Program-made: the position numbers and the translations under genes
The notes under the pieces: generated by a model
Database searches by the model: none
Seen by the model: only the letters and a program-made list of their open reading frames with translations
What the model was told of the DNA's origin: nothing
Part shown: piece by piece, positions 7,871 to 15,946 of the stretch
Numbering within the stretch: the first letter of the stretch is position 1
How the letters are laid out: the number at the start of each line of letters is the position of its first letter
Assembly: GCA_946482615.1 (NCBI GenBank)
Contig: CAMLSF010000047.1
Coordinates: 1 to 23,371 of the forward strand
From: an uncultured Chromatiaceae bacterium
GTDB lineage: Bacteria; Pseudomonadota; Gammaproteobacteria; Enterobacterales; Alteromonadaceae
DNA length: 23,371 bases
Direction of reading: 5' to 3'

Positions 7871-8646
7871 CAGCGGCGTCTTGATGTTGTATTGGCTTTT
7901 GGCGAAGCTAACACTGAGGCTTCTTCCGTTTTGCTTGAGCTTAATAACTTCGCTTCCAGCTCGGCCATTTCAGACTGAGTCAGCTCACGGTATTGACCGG
8001 CTTTTAACTCGGCCAGACGCACATTCATAATACGAACCCGTTTTAGTTTGGTCACATTAAAACCTAAAAACTCTGTCATACGACGGATCTGCCGGTTCAG
8101 GCCTTGCTTCAGCACAATATTAAAGGTCTGGCGGGAAATTTGTTTGACCTGACAAGGCAAGGTAATGGTTTCCAGGATAGGCACGCCGGACGCCATTTTG
8201 CGTAAAAACTGCTCTGTAATAGGTTTGTCGACTGTAACTACATATTCTTTTTCATGTTCATTACCAGCCCGCAGAATTTTATTGACGATGTCACCGTCAT
8301 TGGTCAGGAAAATCAAACCTTCAGACTCTTTATCCAGACGGCCTATAGGGAAGATCCGCTCCGGATAGCCTACGGCATCAATAATATTGCCTTTGACATC
8401 CAGCTCAGTAGTGCAGGTAATGCCCACAGCCTTATGGTAAGCCAGGTAGACCCGCCGGGGTTTGGCTTTTAATGCTTTGCCCCCGATCAGTACCTGGTCT
8501 TGTTGTGTCACTTTGGTGCCCAAAGTACCCACCTGACCATTAACAGTCACCAGGCCTTGTTCAATCAGCTTGTCTGCTTCGCGGCGCGAACAAAAACCTG
8601 TGTCACTGATAAATTTATTTAAACGAAACAACGCTGTTTGTTCCAA
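7870..8646 (-). CDS. rluF: 23S rRNA pseudouridine(2604) synthase RluF
   Basis: Converts U2604 of 23S rRNA to pseudouridine (in E. coli RluF also touches U2605). The 258-aa protein has an N-terminal S4 RNA-binding domain (about 7-55) and an RsuA/RluB/E/F-type catalytic domain. The catalytic aspartate is D105 in PIGRLDKESEGL, and the family segment QGLNRQIRRM follows at about 180. Long runs match E. coli RluF, such as KILRAGNEHEKEYVVTVDKP, which separates it from RluB and RluE. It has a short lysine/serine-rich C-terminal tail. It is the first gene of the minus-strand run and overlaps dctB by one base, an unusual partner for a two-component system. Confidence 0.93.
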   Translation of the reverse strand: MEQTALFRLNKFISDTGFCSRREADKLIEQGLVTVNGQVGTLGTKVTQQDQVLIGGKALKAKPRRVYLAYHKAVGITCTTELDVKGNIIDAVGYPERIFPIGRLDKESEGLIFLTNDGDIVNKILRAGNEHEKEYVVTVDKPITEQFLRKMASGVPILETITLPCQVKQISRQTFNIVLKQGLNRQIRRMTEFLGFNVTKLKRVRIMNVRLAELKAGQYRELTQSEMAELEAKLLSSSKTEEASVLASPKANTTSRRR

Positions 8647-8802
8647 AGCTCCACACCCGGCAATTGAAAAAGGACGTTAGTTTAGGTGCTCAATGCATCA
8701 GGGGCAAGGCTGGTGTTTATTTTACAGCAGAAAAAGAACTGGCTCTTGGCAAGGCGGGCAGATCAGGTAAACTTGCTGCTCACTTTTTAAAAGGGACCAC
8801 TG

Positions 8803-9765
8803 ATGTTACCTATTCAGCATTATTTCCCCAAAGCCGATGCCTTAGTTTATGGTTGCATGGGATTGGGTGGCAGTTGGGATCACCCGACCACCACAAAAGA
8901 ACAACGTGATTTATCTTATACAGCCATAGATGCAGCTCTGGACGCTGGTTTTCGCTTTTTTGACCATGCCGATATATACACCCGTGGCAAAGCTGAGGCT
9001 GTATTTGGCGACTATCTGGCTGCGCATTCCGGCTTACGTGAAACACTGATCCTGCAAAGTAAATGTGCCATCCGTTTTGCCGATGCCACTGCGGTAGGGC
9101 GTTACGATTTTAGTAAAAGTTATATTCTGGACTCTGTGCACCAGTCGTTAAAACGACTGCAAACCGACTATCTGGATATTCTGCTGTTGCACAGACCGGA
9201 TCAACTGATGTGGATTGATGAAGTGGCTGAAGCTTTTGCAGAGCTGAAACAGCAGGGCAAAGTGAAGGCGTTTGGCGTGTCGAATTTTGGCTGGCCGCAA
9301 CTGCAGTTATTGCAATCTGCTTTGCCTGATCCGCTGGTTGTTAATCAACTGCAAATGAGCCTGAACGACTTAAACTGGCTGGAGCAAAATGTACTGACCG
9401 CTATGCCGGAAGGCGCAGCCCATCATTACAGTTACGGTACAGTGGAATACTGTCAGTTAAATAAAGTACAACTGCAGGCCTGGGGTAGTCTGGCGCAAGG
9501 TTTGTTCAGCGGTGGCCGAACTCCTGAAACTGCCGCCCAGCGCTCTACAGCCGCATTGGTGGCTCAGTTAGCTGCGGACTATCAAACCAGTGCTGAAGCT
9601 ATAGTGCTGGCGTTTCTGTTGAAACATCCGGCCGGTATTCAAGCTGTGATAGGCACAACGTCCCCCTCACGTATTGCTGCCTGTCAGAAAGCCTTAACAG
9701 TCAACTTAAGCCGTGAACACTGGTATGCGCTTTATGTTGCAGCCAGAGGTAAGGCATTACCTTAA
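8803..9765 (+). CDS. Aldo/keto reductase family oxidoreductase (YdhF-like)
   Basis: A cytoplasmic NADPH-dependent reductase of 320 aa with a TIM-barrel sequence pattern. The catalytic tetrad is complete: D54 and Y59 (FFDHADIY), K87 (LQSKCAI) and H130 (LLLHRPD). The coenzyme-binding C-terminal part includes GTTSPSRI. The overall pattern, including DHADIY and VNQLQMSL, is closest to the E. coli YdhF group. Substrate unknown. The start ATG is preceded by AAGGGA at 7-nt spacing. The gene diverges from rluF, with a 156-bp gap that shows no recognised operator, and ends at a bidirectional terminator. Confidence 0.88.
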   Translation: MLPIQHYFPKADALVYGCMGLGGSWDHPTTTKEQRDLSYTAIDAALDAGFRFFDHADIYTRGKAEAVFGDYLAAHSGLRETLILQSKCAIRFADATAVGRYDFSKSYILDSVHQSLKRLQTDYLDILLLHRPDQLMWIDEVAEAFAELKQQGKVKAFGVSNFGWPQLQLLQSALPDPLVVNQLQMSLNDLNWLEQNVLTAMPEGAAHHYSYGTVEYCQLNKVQLQAWGSLAQGLFSGGRTPETAAQRSTAALVAQLAADYQTSAEAIVLAFLLKHPAGIQAVIGTTSPSRIAACQKALTVNLSREHWYALYVAARGKALP

Positions 9766-9775
9766 TGCTGGTGCA

Positions 9776-9804
9776 ATAAAAAAGGGCCTGCAGGCCCTTT
9801 TTTA
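9776..9804. terminator. Bidirectional terminator between aldo/keto reductase and acid phosphatase
   Basis: AAAGGGCCTGCAGGCCCTTT (9781-9800) is a perfect palindrome with an A-run on the left and a T-run on the right. It therefore serves the plus-strand reductase and the minus-strand phosphatase, which converge here. Confidence 0.9.
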
Positions 9805-9817
9805 CTAGTAAAATCCA

Positions 9818-10645
9818 CTATTTAGCTGCAGGCACAGACTGCAAATACTGACTGTTGGGTTGTTTTAAAATGGTCTGCCAGGAACCATAAGTCGGGTTGG
9901 CCAGGACAAACCATTTAGCCCCCCAGTAATCCTGATATTTATCTACCAGTGCCGAACGCTGTTCAGGTGTGATATTTTTTTTCACGTCCGGCAGGAAATC
10001 GCCAAAGTCATCCCCAATCGACATTAAAATACGGAAGTCTTTGGCGGCCAGCAAACGGCGGCTTTCTTTTTCACTGCTCCAGTCCTTTTGTTCTGACTTT
10101 AACCAGATTTGAGAGGCGTCGATCTTTTTTATACCCACAGCTTTTAAGTTGCGCAGCGTATCGGTTTTTTGTGGGCAGCTGTCATTGGAGCCGGCACGCT
10201 TTTCACACTCACGATTGCTGATATACAGCACTTTTACACCTGCAGCTTCGGCTTTGTTCACAAAGGCGACAGCGCCTGGCACAGCTTTGGCTGCGGCCAT
10301 AGCGACCCATTGGTCCCAACGTTTTGGATCATAACCAGCGTTTAACAGCACGCTTTGTGCTGCGGTTGGGGAGTTATCCAAAATAGTCTCGTCAATATCG
10401 ACAATAATGGCCAAAGGCAGCTGCTGGTAGTGACTGCTCTGGTTGGGTAAGGCGGTCCAGTTTTTATCTGCGATAGCATTGGGCAACTGCAGGGCAGCGG
10501 TCTGGTAGGTTTGTATGGCGCTGGCTTTAAATTCGGCTGAGGTTTGGTACCACAAAGTGGCATTCATATTGTCATGAGATGTTGCTTGTGAAGCAAAAGC
10601 GCATAACAGCAGGCTGGTTAGCAGCGAAGATACAGAGGATTTCAT
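9818..10645 (-). CDS. Secreted HAD acid phosphatase / 5'-nucleotidase, lipoprotein e(P4) family
   Basis: A 275-aa periplasmic phosphomonoesterase of HAD subfamily IIIB. Motif I is DIDETILDNS, with the nucleophile and acid/base at D83 and D85. Motif II is ISNRE, and the acidic motif IV is GDDFGDF. The N-terminal WYQTSAEFKA...QTYQ pattern is typical of the e(P4) group, whose members dephosphorylate NAD-derived nucleotides and other monoesters. A signal peptide starts MKSSVSSLL. The cysteine in LLLCAF lacks a proper lipobox because Leu precedes it, so this member is probably soluble. The frame continues to a TTG four codons upstream, but GGAG sits 7 nt before the chosen ATG, so that start is preferred. 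Confidence 0.9.
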   Translation of the reverse strand: MKSSVSSLLTSLLLCAFASQATSHDNMNATLWYQTSAEFKASAIQTYQTAALQLPNAIADKNWTALPNQSSHYQQLPLAIIVDIDETILDNSPTAAQSVLLNAGYDPKRWDQWVAMAAAKAVPGAVAFVNKAEAAGVKVLYISNRECEKRAGSNDSCPQKTDTLRNLKAVGIKKIDASQIWLKSEQKDWSSEKESRRLLAAKDFRILMSIGDDFGDFLPDVKKNITPEQRSALVDKYQDYWGAKWFVLANPTYGSWQTILKQPNSQYLQSVPAAK

Positions 10646-10700
10646 CAGAGACTCCAAAGGAAAAATTAGCAGGTTAAAAGGACAGGGTTGTTTCTACATA

Positions 10701-10728
10701 GAAAAAAGCCCCCGCACTGCGGAGGCCT
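10701..10728 (-). terminator. Terminator of the tubulin-like gene
   Basis: On the minus strand GCCTCCGC-AGT-GCGGGGGC, an 8-bp stem with one mismatch, is followed by TTTTTTC. It lies just after the stop at 10735 and isolates the gene from the acid phosphatase downstream. Confidence 0.87.
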
Positions 10729-10734
10729 TCAGAT

Positions 10735-12945
10735 TCAGGCTTTGTCCGCGGCGGGTTCAGCTTTGGCTGCTTTGTCAGACTGTTTATCCGACAAATTATT
10801 CAGAGAAATAACCTTAGTTTTACTGATCTTATGACGGTAAATCTCACGCAGATAATGAATAGACTTTTTCACACTGTCGCGGGATAAACGAATGTCATTG
10901 ATTGAGACAAATTTGTCTTTATTACGGATCAGCTCACGGTATTTTTTCTCGTACATTGGTTTGATTGCATACCAGTTGGTATCGAGAATTTTCGCCGGGT
11001 TTTCAAACTCATGCAGCATGCTGTCTAAACGTTCTTCGTCAAAGTGTTCGTCACGGATAAAGTCCAGCATGGCTTTGTCCAGCGAGTCATTAAAACGATA
11101 ATCGTCTTTGGCGAAACAACGTTTGATAAAAGACACTATCAGGGTCAGGAAATCGTCACTTAAACACGGACTTTTTACAATCAGTGTGGTTAATGAGATA
11201 TTGGCTGACGCGCCAATCACCAGTGCATAACGTTTTAAGGTGGTGTTCGGGAACAGGGTGTTTAAATGGCTTTTCAGGCGATTTAAATCCATGTACGACA
11301 GTTTGTAGTCTTTCGGTAACGAGATAATAGAGACCACTGACGAACAGTTTTTAAAGAAATGCAGGTCTTTTAAGTCTTTTGGATCGTAGCCACTTTTTAC
11401 ATAAGACGCTAAAGCTTCACGGTAACGGCCAGACTCTATAGGCAATAAACTGATCCCCTCAATGGCCTGGGTCACTTTGTTAAAGTGCGGCAGGTCGATG
11501 GAGCGGAAGAACAAGTCATCAATGTTTAAACCGCTGTTGCTGTTTTTGTCGAACAGTTTCAGTTTGTCCACTGCCGCAGGAGTGCTTGGGATCACCGACT
11601 CTGCATAAGCTACAGCCACAGGACCGGCCAGACTCATAAACAAGTCGTTGGCGTCTAACCGAATGGTTTCACCAATGTCGATACCAGCGCGGCGGAAGTA
11701 ATTTTCGTCGTAGTCTGTGGTCACGGCCTGAGCCGTTAAAATGTTGAAAATCTGCTGGGAAATATACTGGTTGGCATATTTTTCCATCGCATTAACATCG
11801 ATGTGCTGAATTTCACCATCATCGGTTTCTTCGGCATAACGCATAATATCGTTGGAGATCAGCATCATGGCGTTCCATGGCCGGATGCGGTGCATCACGC
11901 TGGACTCAGCGCTGTCTTCATTTTCCAGGTTGTAGGAGAAATCCCACTCTTCGGCCAGGTATTTACATAACAGACGGCCTGAGTTGATATGCAGCGCTTC
12001 TGACATCTCGACACCATGGTCAGTAATATTCGGCAGAATACAGATACCACTGGTGAAAATCGGCTCAAACACAAACGAATGACCGGCGTTGGCTTCGTTT
12101 TCTGTCTCAGGTCTGGTGTCGAAGGTTTTGGCCATATAAGCGTATTGCTGCGCCAAACCGAATTCTGAAGCCATACCAGAACCTGTACCACCGCCAGCAC
12201 TGAAAATATAGAAATACAAACGGGATTGGTTGGCTTTGATACCACAAGAGTCAATCAGGTACGAGTGAATAAATTTCCAATCCGGGTTAGAAAACTTCTG
12301 TGTGTCTTTATTCAGAATAATTTTGGCCAGATACTGACCCAGAATAGGGGCATTACCGGCACCACCCGCATGGACTTCGGACAAGTCCATAATTTTCATT
12401 TTGTTGTAATCTTGCAGGAAGTTGGACTTTTCGCCTTTATGCGAAAAACGAATACGGCCTTCAATGTCTTTATCCAGGTCACCCAACATCACCAGAGGTT
12501 CAATCAGAAACACAGGTTTAACCTGATGGGATTTATCCAGGTTGAGGCCTTTTTTAATCCAGCGCACAGGGCGGTATTCAGTTTCTTTTTGCTGGCGCTC
12601 TTCAATATTAAATTCATTCATATAGAAGCTGCGCGCGTTGTAGACAAGAGAGGCGACATCCAGCGCTATATTCGAGCCACAGCGGCCTAAACCAATTAAA
12701 CAGACCGAAGGAAACTGTTGCTGACGTCTGTTGGCATTTTCCTCTTCAGAGGCCGGGATAGGGAAAACACTGTTTCGCAAAGCATCCAGATTGGACAAAA
12801 TCCGGCTCAGGTCGCGTTCAGTGAAATACATATAGCGGCCCGAACCAAAATTCAGGTCAGCTTCAGTTTCAGTGGCAGAGAATGGACGTACTGTTAAATT
12901 GACATCGTCTTTACTGGCGCTGCTTTTTATCACTTTTGTACTCAT
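10735..12945 (-). CDS. Large tubulin/FtsZ-superfamily GTPase-like protein, function unknown
   Basis: A 736-aa protein that carries the tubulin/FtsZ nucleotide-binding loops in order. T1 is LIGLGRCGSN (83-92) and the T3-like loop is GGAGNAPILG (194-203). T4 is the tubulin signature SAGGGTGSG (249-257), and a T5-like segment is FEPIFTSG (293-300). T6 is LISNDIM (362-368), corresponding to FtsZ PND and contacting the guanine. A helical H7 stretch (387-408) follows. T7 is RLDANDL (429-435), keeping the two acidic residues (D431, D434) needed for GTP hydrolysis. It is about twice the length of FtsZ, with an 80-residue N-terminal extension, insertions between the loops, an extra C-terminal region and a charged Lys/Ala tail. 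There is no signal peptide or membrane segment. It may belong to the Tubulin_2 group. It is a single gene with GGAAGG before the ATG and its own terminator. The fold assignment is firm; the role is not known. Confidence 0.82.
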   Translation of the reverse strand: MSTKVIKSSASKDDVNLTVRPFSATETEADLNFGSGRYMYFTERDLSRILSNLDALRNSVFPIPASEEENANRRQQQFPSVCLIGLGRCGSNIALDVASLVYNARSFYMNEFNIEERQQKETEYRPVRWIKKGLNLDKSHQVKPVFLIEPLVMLGDLDKDIEGRIRFSHKGEKSNFLQDYNKMKIMDLSEVHAGGAGNAPILGQYLAKIILNKDTQKFSNPDWKFIHSYLIDSCGIKANQSRLYFYIFSAGGGTGSGMASEFGLAQQYAYMAKTFDTRPETENEANAGHSFVFEPIFTSGICILPNITDHGVEMSEALHINSGRLLCKYLAEEWDFSYNLENEDSAESSVMHRIRPWNAMMLISNDIMRYAEETDDGEIQHIDVNAMEKYANQYISQQIFNILTAQAVTTDYDENYFRRAGIDIGETIRLDANDLFMSLAGPVAVAYAESVIPSTPAAVDKLKLFDKNSNSGLNIDDLFFRSIDLPHFNKVTQAIEGISLLPIESGRYREALASYVKSGYDPKDLKDLHFFKNCSSVVSIISLPKDYKLSYMDLNRLKSHLNTLFPNTTLKRYALVIGASANISLTTLIVKSPCLSDDFLTLIVSFIKRCFAKDDYRFNDSLDKAMLDFIRDEHFDEERLDSMLHEFENPAKILDTNWYAIKPMYEKKYRELIRNKDKFVSINDIRLSRDSVKKSIHYLREIYRHKISKTKVISLNNLSDKQSDKAAKAEPAADKA

Positions 12946-13139
12946 GGATGACCTTCCGGGCTATTTTTATTGTTCTGAGCTGCTATCTATTCGTGTCATA
13001 AACATAGACTTAGCTGCCTATTATTACAATTGGCATCTGGAACAGTACAGCAAAATCATCGCTGAGAATTGAACTTTTTGATAATCAGAAAAATAAAACT
13101 GAAAAACGGCGCTCTAACGCCACAATAAGACATGATAAA

Positions 13140-13183
13140 TGGGATCAGAAGCTGTCGATTTTAGTTTTTTGCCTCTGATCCCA
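13140..13183. repeat. Intergenic palindrome (GGGATCAGA type)
   Basis: TGGGATCAGA (13140-13149) and TCTGATCCCA (13174-13183) are perfect 10-bp inverted arms around a 24-nt T-rich centre. It lies between the tubulin-like gene and ETF-QO, just past the ETF-QO stop, and may help end that transcript. Its left 15 bases match 13 of 15 of the repeat at 36-50 (minus strand). Apart from this, the 266-bp gap shows nothing recognised. Confidence 0.6.
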
Positions 13184-13211
13184 TCTCCCCCTGACTGTTA
13201 CCTATTCGGCC

Positions 13212-14858
13212 CTACATATTCGGATAATTCGGACCACCGGCGCCTTCTGGCGTCACCCAGGTGATGTTCTGACGTGGATCCTTGATATCGCAGGTTTTGC
13301 AGTGAATACAGTTTTGCGCATTGATCTGCAGTCGCGGCTGGTTGTTGTCCTCTACTATTTCGTATACACCAGCAGGGCAATAACGCTGCGCTGGTTCGTC
13401 ATACAAAGCAAGATTCACTGTCACCGGAATAGCAGCATCCGCCAGTTTTAAATGGCAGGGCTGATCTTCTTCATGGTTGGTGTTGGACAAGTACACCGAA
13501 GACAAACGGTCGAAACTAAGGACATTGTCTGGTTTGGCATACTGAATTTTTGGCGCTTCGGCTGCTGGTCTTAATGTCAGATGATCCACAGTCTCATCTT
13601 TTAAAGTAAAGGGCAGTTTGCCGGCAAAGATATTTTGATCCAGGGTATTAAAAGCACCGCCCCAGAAGGAGCCAAATTTATGCATGGCTGGGCCAAAGTT
13701 ACGGCTTCTGAATAATTCATCAAACAACCAGCTTTGTTCAAACTGCTCAGCAAATCCGGTCAGATCCGTGCCGGCTTTCTCTTGCTGTAAGGCTGCGAAA
13801 ATAGTTTCAGCCGCCAGCATGCCGGATTTCATTGCAGTGTGGTTGCCTTTAATTTTGGCAAAATTCAGCGTGCCTGCGTCACAGCCAACCAACATACCGC
13901 CAGGGAAGGTCATTTTCGGCAGACTGTTCAGGCCACCTTTGGCAATAGCACGGGCGCCATAAGACACTCGTTTACCACCTTGCAGATACTGTTTAATCAC
14001 AGGATGCTGCTTGTAGCGCTGAAATTCTTCAAAAGGGCTCAGATGCGGATTGCTGTAGTTCAGATCCACTATTAAGCCCACTACAATCTGCTGACCTTCG
14101 GCATGGTACAAATAGCCACCACCGCTGGTATCGTCCTGCAAGGGCCAGCCAGCACTGTGCACCACTAAACCTTGTTGATGCTGCTCTGCAGGCACGTCCC
14201 AGATTTCTTTAAAACCCAAAGCGTAATGCTGAGGAGAGCGGCCTTTATCTAACTCAAAGCGGGAGATCAGTTGTTTGCCCAAATGGCCACGACAGCCTTC
14301 GGCAAACACAGTGTATTTACCACGCAGTTCCATGGCTGGGACATAACTGTCTTTTTGGCTGCCGTCATGCGCCACACCCATTTCGCCGGTAATCACACCT
14401 TTGACCACCTCGTCTTCAATCAGCAAGTCTGCAGCAGTAAAGCCAGGGAAAATTTCTACCCCCAGCTGTTCAGCCTGAGTGGCTAACCAACGGCATAAAT
14501 TGCCGATAGAGACAATATAATTGCCTTCGTTATGCATAGTCTTAGGCACCAGAAAATTTGGTAATTTTTGTGCCGCATTTTCGTTTTTAAACAGATAAAT
14601 ATGGTCATGCGTAACCGGGGCGGTTACGGGAGCATTCATTTTTTGCCAGTCTGGGAAGAGTTCATTTAAAGCGCGGGGTTCAAATACAGCGCCGGATAAA
14701 ATATGGGCGCCGACTTCAGAGCCTTTTTCCACCACACAAAGGCTTATGTCAGTGCCTGCGGCTTTGGCTTGTTGAGCTAAGCGGATAGCGGTCGACAACC
14801 CCGCAGGGCCTGCACCTACTATAACGACATCAAATTCCATCGATTCACGTTCAACCAC
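13212..14858 (-). CDS. Electron transfer flavoprotein-ubiquinone oxidoreductase
   Basis: A membrane-associated FAD / [4Fe-4S] enzyme that passes electrons from reduced ETF to ubiquinone in fatty-acid and branched-chain amino-acid catabolism. The 548-aa protein has an N-terminal FAD dinucleotide motif GAGPAG (15-20), the conserved VVEKGSEVGAHILSGAVFEP, and a C-terminal ferredoxin-like cluster with Cys494, Cys517, Cys520 and Cys523 (CPAG ... CIHCKTC). The GTG start is chosen because GAGG lies 5 nt before it and the resulting VERESMEFDVVIVG matches the MEREYMEFDVVIVG beginning of Pseudomonas homologues; an internal ATG six codons later has no good ribosome site. It is divergent from etfB-etfA, its redox partner, across a shared operator region. 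Confidence 0.96.
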   Translation of the reverse strand: MVERESMEFDVVIVGAGPAGLSTAIRLAQQAKAAGTDISLCVVEKGSEVGAHILSGAVFEPRALNELFPDWQKMNAPVTAPVTHDHIYLFKNENAAQKLPNFLVPKTMHNEGNYIVSIGNLCRWLATQAEQLGVEIFPGFTAADLLIEDEVVKGVITGEMGVAHDGSQKDSYVPAMELRGKYTVFAEGCRGHLGKQLISRFELDKGRSPQHYALGFKEIWDVPAEQHQQGLVVHSAGWPLQDDTSGGGYLYHAEGQQIVVGLIVDLNYSNPHLSPFEEFQRYKQHPVIKQYLQGGKRVSYGARAIAKGGLNSLPKMTFPGGMLVGCDAGTLNFAKIKGNHTAMKSGMLAAETIFAALQQEKAGTDLTGFAEQFEQSWLFDELFRSRNFGPAMHKFGSFWGGAFNTLDQNIFAGKLPFTLKDETVDHLTLRPAAEAPKIQYAKPDNVLSFDRLSSVYLSNTNHEEDQPCHLKLADAAIPVTVNLALYDEPAQRYCPAGVYEIVEDNNQPRLQINAQNCIHCKTCDIKDPRQNITWVTPEGAGGPNYPNM

Positions 14859-14968
14859 AACAACCTCAACTTATCCATCTTTTTGTCTGGCATTTTGCCT
14901 TGTTCTGCTGATGGATGATTAACTGGACATAAAAATGATAACTTCTGCTGTGCGCTAGGGTATTTCAG

Positions 14969-14986
14969 GTTGACGTTAACGTCAAC
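14969..14986. promoter_or_regulatory. Perfect palindromic operator, LiuR-like, in the ETF divergent promoter
   Basis: GTTGACGTTAACGTCAAC is an 18-bp perfect palindrome midway between ETF-QO and etfB. It resembles the ACGT-centred motif reported for LiuR, a MerR-family repressor of branched-chain amino-acid degradation whose regulons often include ETF genes. The identity of the regulator is inferred; the palindrome itself is certain. Confidence 0.65.
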
Positions 14987-15019
14987 AGTAAGTAGATTGA
15001 TGTCCTGGAAAGAATCAGC

Positions 15020-15035
15020 TTTACCTTAACGTCAA
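15020..15035. promoter_or_regulatory. Second copy of the LiuR-like operator
   Basis: TTTACCTTAACGTCAA matches 14 of 16 bases of the core of the perfect palindrome and keeps its right half intact. It starts 50 bp after the first copy, about five helical turns. Two sites would allow separate or cooperative control of ETF-QO and etfBA. Confidence 0.55.
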
Positions 15036-15049
15036 CTTAGTGCTGAGTA

Positions 15050-15177
15050 TATACCCAAGTTACCTGAAGGTTCGGTGAGGCGACAAGCCAGTGAGGCCCC
15101 GGGAGCATAGTCAAGCTATGTGACCGGGGCGATATGGCGCAGTCAACAAAGCCGCAGCTGCAAGGACCATGGGTATA
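15050..15177. repeat. 128-bp foldback intergenic repeat (MITE-like) before etfB
   Basis: The outer ends are TATACCCA and its complement TGGGTATA, within longer imperfect inverted arms (TATACCCAAGTTACCT versus TATACCCATGGTCCTT read inward from the right). Inside, GCCCCGG (15096-15102) pairs with CCGGGGC (15124-15130), with CATAG/CTATG nested within, so the whole unit can fold. There is no credible gene. It ends 20 nt before the etfB ATG, between the operator copies and the ribosome site, so it would lie in the etfB leader RNA if the promoter is upstream. Confidence 0.7.
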
Positions 15178-15196
15178 ACGGCCGAATGGGGTTTTT

Positions 15197-15946
15197 ATGA
15201 AGATTTTAGTGCCAGTCAAACGGGTCATAGATTACAACGTCAAAGTACGGGTAAAGGCCGATCAAAGCGGTGTGGATTTAGCTAACGTCAAAATGGCACT
15301 CAATCCGTTTTGTGAAATCGCAGTCGAAGAAGCGGTGCGGTTAAAAGAAGCAGGTATCGCCACTGAAGTGGTGGTGGTGTCGATTGGCCCTGCCGCCGTG
15401 CAGGAACAACTGCGTACTGCATTGGCTTTAGGTGCAGACCGTGCATTGCAAATTGACACTGAATTAAGCCTTGATTCACTGCAAGTGGCGAAGTTGTTAA
15501 GCAAAGTGGTGGCAGAAGAACAACCGCAACTGGTGATTTTAGGTAAACAAGCCATAGACTCAGACAATAACCAGACAGGCCAGATGCTGGCTGCATTAAC
15601 TGGTATGGGTCAGGGCACTTTTGCCTCTAAAGTGGTTGTGGCCGATGGTAAAGTGAATGTGACCCGCGAAATTGATGGCGGTTTGCAGCAAGTGGAACTG
15701 AGGTTGCCCGCTGTGGTATCGACAGACTTGCGTTTAAACGAACCCCGTTACGCTTCATTGCCCAATATTATGAAAGCCAAGAAAAAACCTTTGGATGTCA
15801 AAGCAGCTGACAGCTACGGCGTGAATTTAGGTTCTAACGTAACCACCATCAAAGTTACAGCGCCGGCAAGCCGCAAAGCTGGTGTAGTGGTAAGTTCTGT
15901 CGATGAGTTAGTGGCCAAATTAAAACAAGAAGCGAAGGTGATCTGA
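15197..15946 (+). CDS. etfB: Electron transfer flavoprotein, beta subunit
   Basis: The 249-aa beta subunit of the soluble ETF heterodimer. It binds AMP and docks acyl-CoA and related dehydrogenases. It begins [20 protein letters not shown], typical of bacterial EtfB, and contains [15 protein letters not shown] (117-131). The family signature region [20 protein letters not shown] (173-192) is followed by the AKKKPL stretch. The stop overlaps the etfA start (TGATG). The ribosome site is modest (a GGGG run at 6-nt spacing), and a foldback repeat sits immediately upstream. Confidence 0.96.
   Translation: MKILVPVKRVIDYNVKVRVKADQSGVDLANVKMALNPFCEIAVEEAVRLKEAGIATEVVVVSIGPAAVQEQLRTALALGADRALQIDTELSLDSLQVAKLLSKVVAEEQPQLVILGKQAIDSDNNQTGQMLAALTGMGQGTFASKVVVADGKVNVTREIDGGLQQVELRLPAVVSTDLRLNEPRYASLPNIMKAKKKPLDVKAADSYGVNLGSNVTTIKVTAPASRKAGVVVSSVDELVAKLKQEAKVI

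Noticed and set aside
8664..8909. 81-codon plus-strand frame overlapping the start of the aldo/keto reductase
   Set aside because: It overlaps the reductase coding region in another frame, has no recognised domain or ribosome site, and covers the divergent promoter gap.
12226..12690. 154-codon frame antisense to the tubulin-like gene
   Set aside because: It is antisense to a motif-rich, clearly coding sequence; its length is explained by the codon bias of the real gene.
10735..12945. Calling the tubulin-like protein FtsZ
   Set aside because: It is twice the length, lacks the FtsZ C-terminal partner-binding tail and is not in a division gene cluster; only the superfamily motifs are shared.
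15037..15228. 63-codon minus-strand frame in the repeat before etfB
   Set aside because: It lies almost entirely in the foldback repeat; frames of this kind recur wherever such repeats occur and are not proteins.
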